Shown piece after piece: positions 25,018 to 35,000 of a stretch of 42,486 nucleotides of DNA. Position 1 is the stretch's first letter. Each line of letters opens with the position of its first letter. A model generated the notes under the pieces. The model ran no database searches, was not told the DNA's origin, and saw nothing but the letters and a program-made list of their open reading frames with translations. Location: IMG/VR virus record IMGVR_UViG_3300019768_000009, positions 1 through 42,486 of that record, one strand, 5' to 3'. Made by a program: the position numbers and the translations under genes. The stretch comes from a virus.

Positions 25018-27402
25018 TTATCTGACCTCTCCTGTTATTGTAGGTGCTGGTATAGTAACTTTCAGCTCTTCATTATCTATCTGTCCTATACCTAGTGGTT
25101 TAACAGCCTCTGTAGCCTCTATATGAGCATTATCACTATAAATAGACTTACTATCCATACTATTAGTATTACCGCCTCCAGTAGTCTCTACAGCCTCTTG
25201 TGAGAGTGATTCAAATGTAGCGTCTATACCTAATAAGAATATCTGTTTTCCAGTACATAATGTAGTATCATAACTTTTAGCATACTGTACTACTGCTGTA
25301 GTCACAGGTGTAACAACTTCACCTACTATCTCTTCTTGTGGTGATATAGTACATACACCTTTTATAGGAGAGATACAAACAGCGGCTCGGGGTATAGTAT
25401 ACTGCATATGTTTACCATGTATAGCGTTTATAAAATCATTACCTTTAGCTGATACCTCAACATAGTCATCTTCTAATGGAAATAACCCCCCTTCAGTTAT
25501 CATCATTAGACCACTCTGTGTCCTGAGTACACTTGGGTTATTATATTTAATACTTATCGTCTTAGCGTCATCAGCGCCTACTACACTATGTGTGGTGTAT
25601 GAAGTTAACTTGTTAAGTATGTTGATATAACTATTTAATACATTTTTAACTTCTTCCGTATTATCAATCTGGTAACCTGTAAAAACCTCCATAAGCACAC
25701 TTATAGATTTAAGTATATCGTATGTGTTAGGTACATCATACTCGATATCTTCTAAAAGTAGTAGTTCATCTATAGTCTTAGGTTGACCATCAGGTGATAA
25801 GTTATACTCTTCATGAACTATATTCCTATTCATTAACACTTTAAGGTTAGCACTAACTATGAAGTTCTCAGCATTAGCGTCTGTCAACCATACTAGTTTA
25901 TAGTAGTCAAGGTATTGTGTTATATACTCTTGTACTTCTATAGGCAACCTAATCAAACCACTTATATCTTGTGGTAGCTCATCATGTAGTTTATCAAATA
26001 GAGGTTTATTATATAAATCATCCCATATATTGTCTCTATGTAGTGTAAACTGGTCTTTATCTGTAGTTAATATTGTACTGATATTATATTTAGTTACAGG
26101 AGTCACCATGCCATTGGCTAACATGAGTAACTTTATCAACATCAAGAATCCTGTTCTAGGTGAGATGTTATACACTTGTCCGTTGTTAGGTTCTGTAAAA
26201 TCTAACATGCTATTATAGTTACCTCTCTTAATAGATAACGCCCATATATCCATAGCTATATTAGCTTGATCTGAACCACCTATTTGGAATGTCTTATTAA
26301 CATTCAGATCTAGTATCTTAGTCTTAACATCATCCACTAACGATTGTGATACATCTTTAGTTATCTTCTTAGTATAATACTCAATTACCGAACTAGATGT
26401 CACCAAATCTAATGTCTTATCTGTAGTCATTTCTAGGTTAACTACAGATGTTATATCAGACACTTGACCATCATCGAAAGTATAGCTATTATTAAGAGGT
26501 TGTGTTACTGTAACTAGTTTCTTATGTTGAAAAGCAGGTCTCGTTTTATCTAGCTGCTGTACCTCTACTTCTCTTATATTAGGTTTCCTTAATACAAACT
26601 CCCCTAAACCTATATTGTTAGCACCGAAGACCTTTTCAGCTATTAGGCGGAATGTCTCCTCTTGACCTACATTCGTAGTTAATCTATTTATATTTCTATA
26701 TAGCCAATAGAGCGTCTCTTTGTTAACAACTGATAAGTCTTGCCATATAGATATTCTACTACTAAAGAACATCTCTAGATGGAAACTATGCACTTCAGCA
26801 GTATTGACTTTACTCAACCTTAGATTCTGTATCTTGTTAGGTAAACTACAATATAAGACAGCTAACAGTGAAGCTAGGTATAGTTCATCAGTTATACCAT
26901 ACTCTACAACATGCCATCTATTGAAATAGAGTTTGATGTATGATTCTAGTTCCCTGATTAAACTATATTCACTCTCTTCTACTAGAGTTCTATTATAGTT
27001 CAATATAGTACCAGTTTCAGCCTCTATAGCAGTATCTATATCGACAGGGAATAAACAACCATGTATGAATAATATATCATCTGGATAAGTTGCGATAAGT
27101 TCATCGTAATAGTTACCTAGTTTTAGTAACTCAGAATGACTATAAGTGTACTCTTTAAATAGTTCTTGACTCAGTAGAGTCTTGTTACCAGTCTCGAGTA
27201 GTGTTATCATAACATCATTATTAGTTGGATGTATCTTACCAGCTAAGTTCATATAGTATTTCCATTGTCTCTTATCGCTAGGTACTACACTATTAGTTGC
27301 TATCATAACTCCGTTGTTCATAGCTCTAGCTACTTCATCAACTTTTATGATTATAGTTTTAGCTAAATTGATAGTCTCAGTAATATTATTTGCTAGATTC
27401 AT
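25018..27402 (-). CDS. Large putative virion structural protein (794 aa)
   Basis: A 794-residue protein of unknown function. The frame opens at an ATG (27414), but a GGAG site lies within that extension six bases before the ATG at 27402 (MNLANNITETINL), which is preferred. The N-terminal 250 residues are helical and rich in tyrosine and leucine. The middle is mixed. The C-terminal 150 residues are beta-rich and low in charge, ending in a threonine/proline-rich tail (LKVTIPAPTITGEVR). It lies between the UvsX-like operon and the portal gene. Size and composition fit a tail, baseplate or head structural protein. Confidence 0.72.
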   Translation of the reverse strand: MNLANNITETINLAKTIIIKVDEVARAMNNGVMIATNSVVPSDKRQWKYYMNLAGKIHPTNNDVMITLLETGNKTLLSQELFKEYTYSHSELLKLGNYYDELIATYPDDILFIHGCLFPVDIDTAIEAETGTILNYNRTLVEESEYSLIRELESYIKLYFNRWHVVEYGITDELYLASLLAVLYCSLPNKIQNLRLSKVNTAEVHSFHLEMFFSSRISIWQDLSVVNKETLYWLYRNINRLTTNVGQEETFRLIAEKVFGANNIGLGEFVLRKPNIREVEVQQLDKTRPAFQHKKLVTVTQPLNNSYTFDDGQVSDITSVVNLEMTTDKTLDLVTSSSVIEYYTKKITKDVSQSLVDDVKTKILDLNVNKTFQIGGSDQANIAMDIWALSIKRGNYNSMLDFTEPNNGQVYNISPRTGFLMLIKLLMLANGMVTPVTKYNISTILTTDKDQFTLHRDNIWDDLYNKPLFDKLHDELPQDISGLIRLPIEVQEYITQYLDYYKLVWLTDANAENFIVSANLKVLMNRNIVHEEYNLSPDGQPKTIDELLLLEDIEYDVPNTYDILKSISVLMEVFTGYQIDNTEEVKNVLNSYINILNKLTSYTTHSVVGADDAKTISIKYNNPSVLRTQSGLMMITEGGLFPLEDDYVEVSAKGNDFINAIHGKHMQYTIPRAAVCISPIKGVCTISPQEEIVGEVVTPVTTAVVQYAKSYDTTLCTGKQIFLLGIDATFESLSQEAVETTGGGNTNSMDSKSIYSDNAHIEATEAVKPLGIGQIDNEELKVTIPAPTITGEVR

Positions 27403-27499
27403 ATAGTTCTCCATTATTTATTAATATATAGATTTAATGAAAGGTAAGCTATTTATTAAATATAGCTACCAGATATCATAGAAGATAAGGAAAAAGAAT

Positions 27500-30013
27500 A
27501 TGAAAAAGATCGTACCTAAAGTACCTAGTATAACTAACATGCCACCTCACGCGGAAGCACTCGTAAGTAAGTTAAGAGAATCGACAACTCCAAGTGACGC
27601 TAATCCTACTTCTTCTAATCTTCCTAATATAGCAGCAGCGACTAGTAAATCTATAACTAACAATGAAGATATACTAAAGTTATTCCCTGACACTAATTTA
27701 GCTATACAGATTGTGACTTCATCAATATTAAGTCCTAATGATATGCTAACAGCTAATGTCTTAACATATAACTTAGCTAATGATTTAAAAATCCCAGGAG
27801 AAGTTAAACAGTTGTTAACAGATACGGTTAAGAAGCATATCGACGAACACTATGACTTGAACGATAAACTCAACACTATAATAAAAGAAGGTATGTTTAC
27901 TAAGGGAGCGTATATCGAAGCAGTTATACCAGAAGCTACTTTAGATGATTTAATCAACCCTGCCGTAAAAGATGGCGTAGTGTCAACTGAATCGATCGAC
28001 CATAGTTTCGGTAGTAGTAAAGATTGTAAATTTGGCTTTATAGACCCTATAGAGAGGGTTACAGAGCTTAGTTTAGAGAGTGCTCAGAATTTCGCACATA
28101 TGACTATAGATAACACTAAGACACAGAAACATACTACTGAGTTTATAGCAAGTGATTTAGGTATAGCGATAACAGATAATCCTACTATTCTTAACATACA
28201 ATCACTTAAAGAGAAATTTGTTTCGCAGCGAGCTACGGCAGGATACCACCATAACACTATAGCAACTGAAGATGATGTAGATTTATCAAGTTATTTTAAG
28301 AGTGGACAGATGGCTTCAGAGGATAAAGGAGAGTATGTTCAAGCTAAAACTGAAGATGAGTTATTAAGACACTCTGTCGGTAAACCATTAATTCTTAAGT
28401 TACCTACACAATCTGTAATACCTGTACATGTCAAAAGTTCACCAGAGAGACATCTAGGGTATTTTGTGTTATTAAATAACCATGGAGTACCGATAGATAC
28501 GCAAGCCGACCTTAATGTAAGTGAAGAAGATATGACTAACACTATGCATGACAATAAACTCAAAATCATATCTAAAGCTAAAGAGGCTTTGACAGGTATA
28601 GTTAAAGAGAATTTAACACTTAAAAACCTTGAAGCTATGTATAGTGAGATAGTTGAAAGAATGCTTAAAAACTCTCTAGCTAATGGTTCTTATTCAGACT
28701 TAGCAGATTTACAGAATAATGCTGAAATATATAGAGTTATGTTATATAGGGCTATGCAAGCTAGAGATACTAAAATACTATTCTTACCATCAGAGGTAGT
28801 TAACTATTACGCATTTGACTACAGAAAGAACGGTACAGGTTGTTCGTTGTTAGAGAAAGTAGGTATGTTATATAGCATGCGTTCTATACTATTATTTAGT
28901 AGGCTTATGGCAGAAGTTAAGAATTCTACTACTAACACAGAAGTATCTGCTACTTTAGATAATGCTGACCCTGACCCAGAGAAAACTATGCATCGTATTA
29001 TGCAGGAGGCGCTCAAGACTAGGCAAGGGTCATTACCTATAGGTATGAGTAAAATAGATGATTTAGTAGACTGGGTTCATAACTCAGGTTTTAGTTTTAA
29101 ATTCAAACATAGTAGTTTACCAGATATGGAGATAGAAAGTACTGATAGCACACCCTCTAAAGCACTACCTGATATGGCACTCGGTGAAACGGTCGAGGAG
29201 ATGATAGTTGCTTCATTCGGGCTAACAATGGAGATAGTGAAATCTGGATATAGAGAAGATTTCGCAACTACAGTAGTCTCTAAGAATCTACTATTCGCCA
29301 AAAGAGTTATAGCATGGCAGAATACATTATGTGGTATGATTAGTAGTCATGTTAGGTGTTATATTAAGGGTGATATGATGTTACAAGATAAACTAACAGC
29401 TATTATAACAGAACACTCTAGTCAGATACTAAAGAAGATAAATCATGGTATTAAAGATAAAGCGAAACAGGTAACTATTAAACAGTTAAACTCGTATCTA
29501 GTAAGAGAGTACTGTAACAATATGACCGTATCACTTCCTAAACCTGAACTATCAGAAGCTCAGGCTATGAAAGATGCATTTGAAAATTATAAAAGTACTA
29601 TTGACGACTATCTAGAACTACTGATATCAGAAGATTCTCTACCAGCAGATATTATGGGAGATATATCATATTCACTTGATTCAGTTCGTAGTATTATTAA
29701 AGTTATACTTATTAAGAACTTTATGAGTACTAACGGATACTTACCTGAACTACATCAACTATTAATATTAGATAATGATGGAACACCTGTTTCAAACGCA
29801 TTGAATGATTTCGCTGAATATTCTAAAGGGTTGAGTGATGTTATATTGCCATTCTTGAAAAACAATCAGTCACTTGTAAATAAGATAGATAAAAAGATTA
29901 ATAAAATCCTAGATGGTGAAGTAGATGACAGTAAAGATGATGACAGTAATAACGAGCCTGAAGGTACCCCAGAGGTCACTGATCCGATAAATGAAGGAGA
30001 TATCGAAAAATAA
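27500..30013 (+). CDS. Portal protein (putative, phiKZ gp129-like)
   Basis: An 837-residue protein interpreted as the portal, the dodecameric ring through which DNA is packaged. Evidence: suitable length (my recollection is about 860 for phiKZ), a disordered proline/serine/threonine-rich N-terminus, a region with FLPSEVVNYYAFDYRKNGTG (portal wing/stem style), then MRSILLFSRLMAEVKNSTTN and a conserved-looking segment with VASFGLTMEIVKSGYREDFA. The tail is long, helical and acidic with an aspartate-rich end (DGEVDDSKDDDSNNEPEG). The capsid gene is about 5 kb away, as in related phages. The ATG has an AAGGA site and the gene ends at a hairpin. Another large virion protein cannot be excluded. Confidence 0.65.
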   Translation: MKKIVPKVPSITNMPPHAEALVSKLRESTTPSDANPTSSNLPNIAAATSKSITNNEDILKLFPDTNLAIQIVTSSILSPNDMLTANVLTYNLANDLKIPGEVKQLLTDTVKKHIDEHYDLNDKLNTIIKEGMFTKGAYIEAVIPEATLDDLINPAVKDGVVSTESIDHSFGSSKDCKFGFIDPIERVTELSLESAQNFAHMTIDNTKTQKHTTEFIASDLGIAITDNPTILNIQSLKEKFVSQRATAGYHHNTIATEDDVDLSSYFKSGQMASEDKGEYVQAKTEDELLRHSVGKPLILKLPTQSVIPVHVKSSPERHLGYFVLLNNHGVPIDTQADLNVSEEDMTNTMHDNKLKIISKAKEALTGIVKENLTLKNLEAMYSEIVERMLKNSLANGSYSDLADLQNNAEIYRVMLYRAMQARDTKILFLPSEVVNYYAFDYRKNGTGCSLLEKVGMLYSMRSILLFSRLMAEVKNSTTNTEVSATLDNADPDPEKTMHRIMQEALKTRQGSLPIGMSKIDDLVDWVHNSGFSFKFKHSSLPDMEIESTDSTPSKALPDMALGETVEEMIVASFGLTMEIVKSGYREDFATTVVSKNLLFAKRVIAWQNTLCGMISSHVRCYIKGDMMLQDKLTAIITEHSSQILKKINHGIKDKAKQVTIKQLNSYLVREYCNNMTVSLPKPELSEAQAMKDAFENYKSTIDDYLELLISEDSLPADIMGDISYSLDSVRSIIKVILIKNFMSTNGYLPELHQLLILDNDGTPVSNALNDFAEYSKGLSDVILPFLKNNQSLVNKIDKKINKILDGEVDDSKDDDSNNEPEGTPEVTDPINEGDIEK

Positions 30014-30023
30014 AAAACTATGC

Positions 30024-30051
30024 CATATATAGCGTGTGAGCGCTATATATG
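30024..30051. terminator. Bidirectional terminator after the portal gene
   Basis: An 11-bp perfect stem (CATATATAGCG with its complement, loop TGTGAG) between convergent genes. On the minus strand it is followed by GCATAGTTTTTTATTTTT, a good T-rich tract for the minus-strand gene ending at 30066. Confidence 0.8.
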
Positions 30052-30065
30052 TAGTAGGTATGTAT

Positions 30066-31547
30066 TTACTTAGTTATTATAAAGTTATTACTCATAGTTT
30101 TATAGATAGAGTACTTAATGATAGACCCGTCACTATCCGCAACTGCTAATTCTGTTTCACAATCATGATCTAACTCATCTTGCACTTTCATCATATCCGA
30201 TATCATCAAATACAGTTCTTCATGTGAGCTAGGTGTTACTGTACGCGCGCCACTTTTACAGTTACGCTCAAGGTCTGCGGCATAGTATCTATTATCTGTA
30301 CACAATATAGTTATCCCATGCTCTATATCCCATACTATGCATTTATCGTCTTTTTCAAAGATGATATTCATACCTTGTAACATATCTTCGATTTTCGCTA
30401 TAGTCTTTATTATAGCTTGTCGCTGTTTTGTATTGTTTATAGCAGGTATAGTTTCAGTTATTAACTCATTAACATCGTTAAATTTCTCGAGATATATGTT
30501 AGTAGGTGTGTATTTTAAATATTTATTCACCATCGTTAAAAGCTGTCTATTGAGTATCTTGACTATAGTGCTATTGCTATATTGTTTAAACAATATAACA
30601 TAATCTTGAAGCTTATTCGTCGCTTTAAATGCTTTGATAAACACATCAGGCTCTATGTCGGCTTTAGTAACTATACTTTGATGTTTCTCTGTGTGATATA
30701 TAGCATTATTAGTACCTTGTACACAACAGAAATATCTCATAAGACCATACATATCAAACTTAACTAATTCTGGTGGGTCTATAGTCTTATCATCAGCAAG
30801 ATTAAGTAAGACTATATCTTGCGTATACATGTCACTCGAAGTTTCATTACCTACAACTTCATATTCAAAATACTTACCTAAATCCTTTTTAACAGTTTTT
30901 AACCCATCAGCTAAGAATATAGGGTATTCACTACCCTCCACTGGTGTCTGTTTAACTGGAACTGGTGGTGTTGGAGGAGTAGGCGGGACTGCGTTCATTT
31001 GATTAACACTGTTACTACTAGTAGTATTAGGTGGAGTGAATCCATTAGTCGGTTGACCATAGGTTGTTGTAGGTTGAACTGGTTGGGTGTTATTATTAGG
31101 ATATCTACGTCCGCCGGGGTTAACTGTTGTTGGTGTGTTATAACGAGGGTCTACTGTCGGCATTCTCTGGAACGCATTAGTGTTATTAAACCCACCCTGA
31201 CCCATCTGGTTGTACGATTGCGTATTACCAGGATATGTTTGTCCAGGGTATCCTGTTTGATCTCTATTAAAACCTGTTTGTGGCATACCACCTGGAGTTG
31301 GTATAGATTGTCCAGGATACATAGTATTCTGGTTGTACATAGCATTCTGATTAAACCCATTAGTAGGTTGTCCATATGTTGGATTCATTTGACCATTACC
31401 CATTGAGTTTTGGTATCTATTAAGAGTTTCAATCTTTTTATTAATGTTGGCTATAATAGCATTATAGTTAGGGTCCGCAGGTGTCATATATTGCAGTTGA
31501 TTTTCTAGTGCAGATATTTCACTTTGTAGTTGTTGTAAATTATTCAA
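30066..31547 (-). CDS. Protein with coiled coil, Q/N/P/G-rich disordered linker and folded C-terminal domain
   Basis: A 493-residue three-part protein. Residues 1-45 form a leucine-heptad coiled coil (LQSEISALENQLQYM). Residues 50-210 are a low-complexity stretch of Gln, Asn, Pro, Gly, Tyr and Thr with repeated YPGQ and an exact duplicate of TYGQPTNGF. Residues 215-493 look folded (EYPIFLADGLKTVKKDLGKY and a beta-rich end). It shows no enzyme motif. It lies directly downstream of the RNA polymerase beta fragment and probably shares its transcript, with an AAAAAGGA site before the ATG. Prion-like linkers of this kind can be flexible spacers or drive condensation. Which applies is unknown. Confidence 0.75.
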   Translation of the reverse strand: MNNLQQLQSEISALENQLQYMTPADPNYNAIIANINKKIETLNRYQNSMGNGQMNPTYGQPTNGFNQNAMYNQNTMYPGQSIPTPGGMPQTGFNRDQTGYPGQTYPGNTQSYNQMGQGGFNNTNAFQRMPTVDPRYNTPTTVNPGGRRYPNNNTQPVQPTTTYGQPTNGFTPPNTTSSNSVNQMNAVPPTPPTPPVPVKQTPVEGSEYPIFLADGLKTVKKDLGKYFEYEVVGNETSSDMYTQDIVLLNLADDKTIDPPELVKFDMYGLMRYFCCVQGTNNAIYHTEKHQSIVTKADIEPDVFIKAFKATNKLQDYVILFKQYSNSTIVKILNRQLLTMVNKYLKYTPTNIYLEKFNDVNELITETIPAINNTKQRQAIIKTIAKIEDMLQGMNIIFEKDDKCIVWDIEHGITILCTDNRYYAADLERNCKSGARTVTPSSHEELYLMISDMMKVQDELDHDCETELAVADSDGSIIKYSIYKTMSNNFIITK

Positions 31548-31569
31548 TGGTTATCCTTTTTATTTTTAA

Positions 31570-33672
31570 TTAAATCGAGTCATCTACATCAAATACTTCT
31601 AACGCAGGAGGTGCGTGTTCAGTATCAGATGATTGACCTAATTGATGGTCTAGTTTATTTATGGTACGCTGTAAATCTGCAGGTATTTCAAACTTCCCCG
31701 AAGTTGTAGAATACTTAACAAATAAGTTAAAACGATATCTTGGTGTAGGTGCTGGTTTTGTTAAGAAAAGTATGCTACCAAATACCAAATCCTCACCTCT
31801 CAATGTTCTAACAGTTTCTGGGAACTGTGATTTATTACCTCTCTGTACACCTTTTCCTTTTGATTGCATATCTTCAGCATGACTCGTTACATCATACCCG
31901 TTCGAGTTACACGAACTGCTTAACCATTACAGTTAACAACTACAGTTGTCTGTAGAGGAGTTTAACACTGTTGAGACTATATCTTCACTACTACATAGTG
32001 TCTATTGTTTCCATTTAAGGGATTAACACCCACTCACTTGAGCCGTACTCCCTGACATAGGGATAGTCGTTGAACACATACCTTTAACTTAAATACTAAG
32101 GTACTTCGCTGCGTCGGTTCCGCCCAAATGATGAAGTTGTCACTATGCCTTATTCTATTATTACAGTTAAGGTATTATACTAAGTTTCTTAAGTATAAGT
32201 AGTATTCATCATGTTACAGGGGTTCCCGCAATTAAATAGATGCTAGGTAGTTAAGCTACCAAAGACCAATTTTGATCTTCTAGGATACAGGTAACAGGTA
32301 GGTACTTGCTATCAGAAGTAGCGTTAGCTGGCACAACCGCTAGATTAGTAGCTTGGCTTCTTACTAATGAAAATATCTTCTTTGCGGATATGTCATTAGA
32401 CCATATCTTTTTAAACTCTCGTAAGACAATATCTTTCCTTGCACTCCTTTTATTTAGATTGAGAATGACGCGATTAAAACCTAATATAAAGTCGTATAAT
32501 AGGTAATATAGTATATCTAAATACCTTGAATGTATGTCGTTATTATAATCTTTAGTTAGTAAAGAGTTATATTGCTGTAGTACGACTGCTATCAAGTCGA
32601 AAAAGTCTTCAACTACTATACCGCTATCCTGCAGTTTCTGTATGATAAGAGAGTCCATATAACTATCGCACGATACAAAATGGTCGTCAATATCTGCAAT
32701 GATTCTGTCTATAGAGTATGCGTTCTTATAGACTACTCTACCTAACAGTATTCTCCAATACATCTTCTCTTCTTCAACCTGTCCGCTGTTATATAGACTC
32801 ACAAAGTCGTCAGCATAATTTAAGATGTCTTGTGTGTAGATGATACCTACAAACAGATTATCTATAAATGCATTATAACCAGCTTCTTTCGATATAACTA
32901 GTTTTAGATCGTGTCCTACATAGTTAAGTGTTTTCAACCCACGAGGTTTGATTTTCGTACTCTCATATACATGGTGCGTAGTTCTTAGATGGTCGACATT
33001 ATCAGTTGTGACTATTACTTCAGTATCTTTATAGTATCTCCTCACAACTTCTCTAAGGCCATATTTACCACATAAATATAGTGATGGGGAAGTTAATGGT
33101 TTACCTATATGGTCACTAACTTTAGTTCGTAATATATCGGCATATATCACAGACTTAGCACATCTCATACCATCTACTATGATATTCTTATACATACGCT
33201 TATAACTAATCTTATCTTTCAGTAAACGCACAAAGACTATTCCTCCATTAGGACTTATCACACTATCTGATAACACCTGTGGTATAGTATACGCAGTTTG
33301 ACTAACATAAAATATGTTACCTGGCCCAGCGAATGGTAGATATATGAACTTATCAACCTCTTCGCCCTTATATTTAAATGTTAATTTAAATAGTGTAATA
33401 TCAGTTCTAGATAGGTCATAAACTGACCTCCTGTTTCTACTCATATAGGTGTACTCTTCAATAGGAGTCAATCGTCTATAACCTATGTACTCTAAATCAG
33501 CAACACCTGTTGTAGATGACTTAGGTATAGTTAAAGACTTTATAGCAGATTTGAATATACTATCTAGGTAATCGGGAGCAGTTTTCAATATTGCGCTAGC
33601 ACTACCTTCAGTAGTATCTTTATTGAATCTCGGGACATTATTATCTATTACCTGTTTTAAAATGTCATTCAT
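31570..33672 (-). CDS. RNA polymerase beta subunit N-terminal fragment, split by a group I intron
   Basis: Exon 1 (33672-32254) encodes 473 residues and exon 2 (31902-31570) 110, giving about 583 residues after splicing. The N-terminal part resembles the bacterial beta start: DYLDSIFKSAIKSL, EYIGYRRLTPIEEYTYMSR and FIYLPFAGPGNIFYVSQTAY occupy the places of the beta regions around ELQYVSYRLGEP and [21 protein letters not shown]. Exon 2 holds FGSILFLTKPAPTPRYRFN. The catalytic KHGNKG region is absent, so the remainder of beta is another gene. In phiKZ such a fragment (gp123, non-virion polymerase) lies between capsid and portal, as here. Exon 1 read alone would stop at 32251. The exon 2 frame is open upstream of its first ATG (31869), which is not a true start. 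The ATG at 33672 is chosen over the TTG at 33678. Exact splice points are inferred from phase. Confidence 0.6.
31903..32253 (-). ncRNA. Group I self-splicing intron (IA-like, no internal ORF)
   Basis: On the minus strand this 351-base stretch has the full set of group I core elements in order. P3 is TCTATTTAA (32240-32232) paired with TTAAATGGA (32018-32010). The P element is AATTGCGGGAACCCC (32233-32219). P5 extends into ATGATGAA/TTCATCAT (32212-32205 with 32135-32128). The R element is GTTCAACGACTA (32075-32064), and P7.1 is the CCCT/AGGG hairpin at 32062-32050. P8 is CACTA/TAGTG, and the S element AAGATATAGTC (31985-31975) closes P7 as GACTAT/ATAGTC. A P1-like hairpin GGTAG/CTACC spans the 5' splice region. 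P9-type hairpins precede the end. There is no endonuclease gene inside. The proposed boundaries keep the reading frame, but the expected U-G pair at the 5' site is not clear, so they may be a few bases off. Confidence 0.88.
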
Positions 33673-33685
33673 CACCAACCTTTTG

Positions 33686-34864
33686 TTATAGTATTAATTT
33701 CGGTATAACTTTAGATATGTAATCGATTCCACCTCTGTGAATATCAGCATTATGTTTCGCTAATATTCCAGCTATCTCCATTCGGAACTTCGATGTATTA
33801 ACTATGCTTTCATATCTAGTTTTCTTTCTAATATTCGTTAACTCTAACTCTTTCTTCCGCACATCTAAATTACCTATATTAGATTTTTGTTCTAATATTT
33901 TAACTTCGTGTTTATGTTTAATTTTACACATCTCGGCATCTTTATTTATCTTCATAGCTTCGTGATTTATCTTCTTCTCTTCGATACCAATCTTAGCTCT
34001 TTCTAAAGCGACTTTCTGTAACTGTAGTGTAACTTCAGGGTTACCACATGCTTCAGCGGAGGAGAGGTCGTTATAGATACCAAACTCTTCGGCAGCATCA
34101 CTGAGAGATGACCTACGGGAGGATACCAATACAGTGTTTTTATACCATTTGAACCTGATACCTTCTAAACGATTCTCATCTTTAGTAGGTACTAAAGTAG
34201 TTATTACATTACCTACTTGGAAGTATCTGACATCGTTACTATGATTATCTATTACCTCTATCTCTATAGCGTTTCTCGTTCTCACTCTTCTACTACTACT
34301 CTCTTTATGTCGTAAACTATGCGGGTGTATAGTGTTACCATATACCATACCATTAATTATTAGTATGTCTGTTTTATCTACATATACATGTAGATAGTCA
34401 TTAATCTCACTAGATGGTATGAATGTAATGAGTCGTATAGTGATTTCCATATTTCTATTATGTACTCCTACTTTTATCTTATTCTGTATAGCCTTTACAA
34501 CCTCTTCATCGTACTCTAGATTATGAGTATGTATATAGTAGTCGAATAGGCTATGCATGTTGATACTACCATCATTGTGTATGGTATAATAGTCTATAAT
34601 GTAGACACCTTCTTCCTTACCAATCTTAGGTAATTGAGACTGCTTTAAAGACTCTTTCTTTCTTATAGGGACTATGATATTGTTACTGAACATTGCTGTT
34701 AACCCACTACCCATAGTGCTGAATAGATATTGACCACGGTCAGTTTTACCATAATCCTTATCTTGGCTATAGTTTGAGGTGTTATTAAATATATCATCAT
34801 CGGCATTACGATGCGAGTTACATAACTGAATATAGTTTACCCCCACATGTGTCTTAGTATACAT
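33686..34864 (-). CDS. Hypothetical protein with C-terminal charged coiled coil (392 aa)
   Basis: A 392-residue protein. The frame opens at a GTG (34870), but AAGGAG lies immediately before the ATG at 34864, which is the start. The N-terminal 240 residues are mixed alpha/beta, with EITIRLITFIPSSEINDYLH, a basic serine/arginine patch (HKESSSRRVRTRN) and a short beta segment. From about 270 to 365 there is a highly charged helix (ALERAKIGIEEKKINHEAM, VKILEQKSNIGNLDVRKKE) with coiled-coil character. It lies 13 bases upstream of the RNA polymerase beta gene on the same strand. No family is certain. An SPFH-like domain followed by coiled coil is a thought but not supported by a motif. Confidence 0.7.
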   Translation of the reverse strand: MYTKTHVGVNYIQLCNSHRNADDDIFNNTSNYSQDKDYGKTDRGQYLFSTMGSGLTAMFSNNIIVPIRKKESLKQSQLPKIGKEEGVYIIDYYTIHNDGSINMHSLFDYYIHTHNLEYDEEVVKAIQNKIKVGVHNRNMEITIRLITFIPSSEINDYLHVYVDKTDILIINGMVYGNTIHPHSLRHKESSSRRVRTRNAIEIEVIDNHSNDVRYFQVGNVITTLVPTKDENRLEGIRFKWYKNTVLVSSRRSSLSDAAEEFGIYNDLSSAEACGNPEVTLQLQKVALERAKIGIEEKKINHEAMKINKDAEMCKIKHKHEVKILEQKSNIGNLDVRKKELELTNIRKKTRYESIVNTSKFRMEIAGILAKHNADIHRGGIDYISKVIPKLIL

Positions 34865-34958
34865 ACACACTCCTTGATTCCTTGGTTTATTTATTACTTC
34901 TCTAATTGAATAATATATGGGTTTAAATAAATGTGTTTAATAACATATGCGGTCAATA

Positions 34959-34993
34959 TACATACTACTGTACATAGAGTACAGTAGTATGTA
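34959..34993 (-). terminator. Hairpin terminator after the major capsid gene
   Basis: A perfect 15-bp stem (TACATACTACTGTAC with its complement, loop ATAGA) begins eight bases after the capsid stop codon on the minus strand. No T-run follows. Its position and strength fit a terminator that isolates the highly expressed capsid gene. Confidence 0.75.
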
Positions 34994-35000
34994 AGTTTAA

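Noticed and set aside
30999-31406. A 135-codon plus-strand frame opposite the Q/N/P/G-rich protein
   Set aside because: It is the antisense of a low-complexity coding region, giving an artificial tryptophan/arginine/isoleucine-rich product without a start signal.
31570-31869. A separate 99-residue protein starting at the ATG at 31869
   Set aside because: The frame is open upstream of this ATG back to the intron end, there is no ribosome binding site, and the group I intron core explains the gap. It is exon 2 of the RNAP beta gene.
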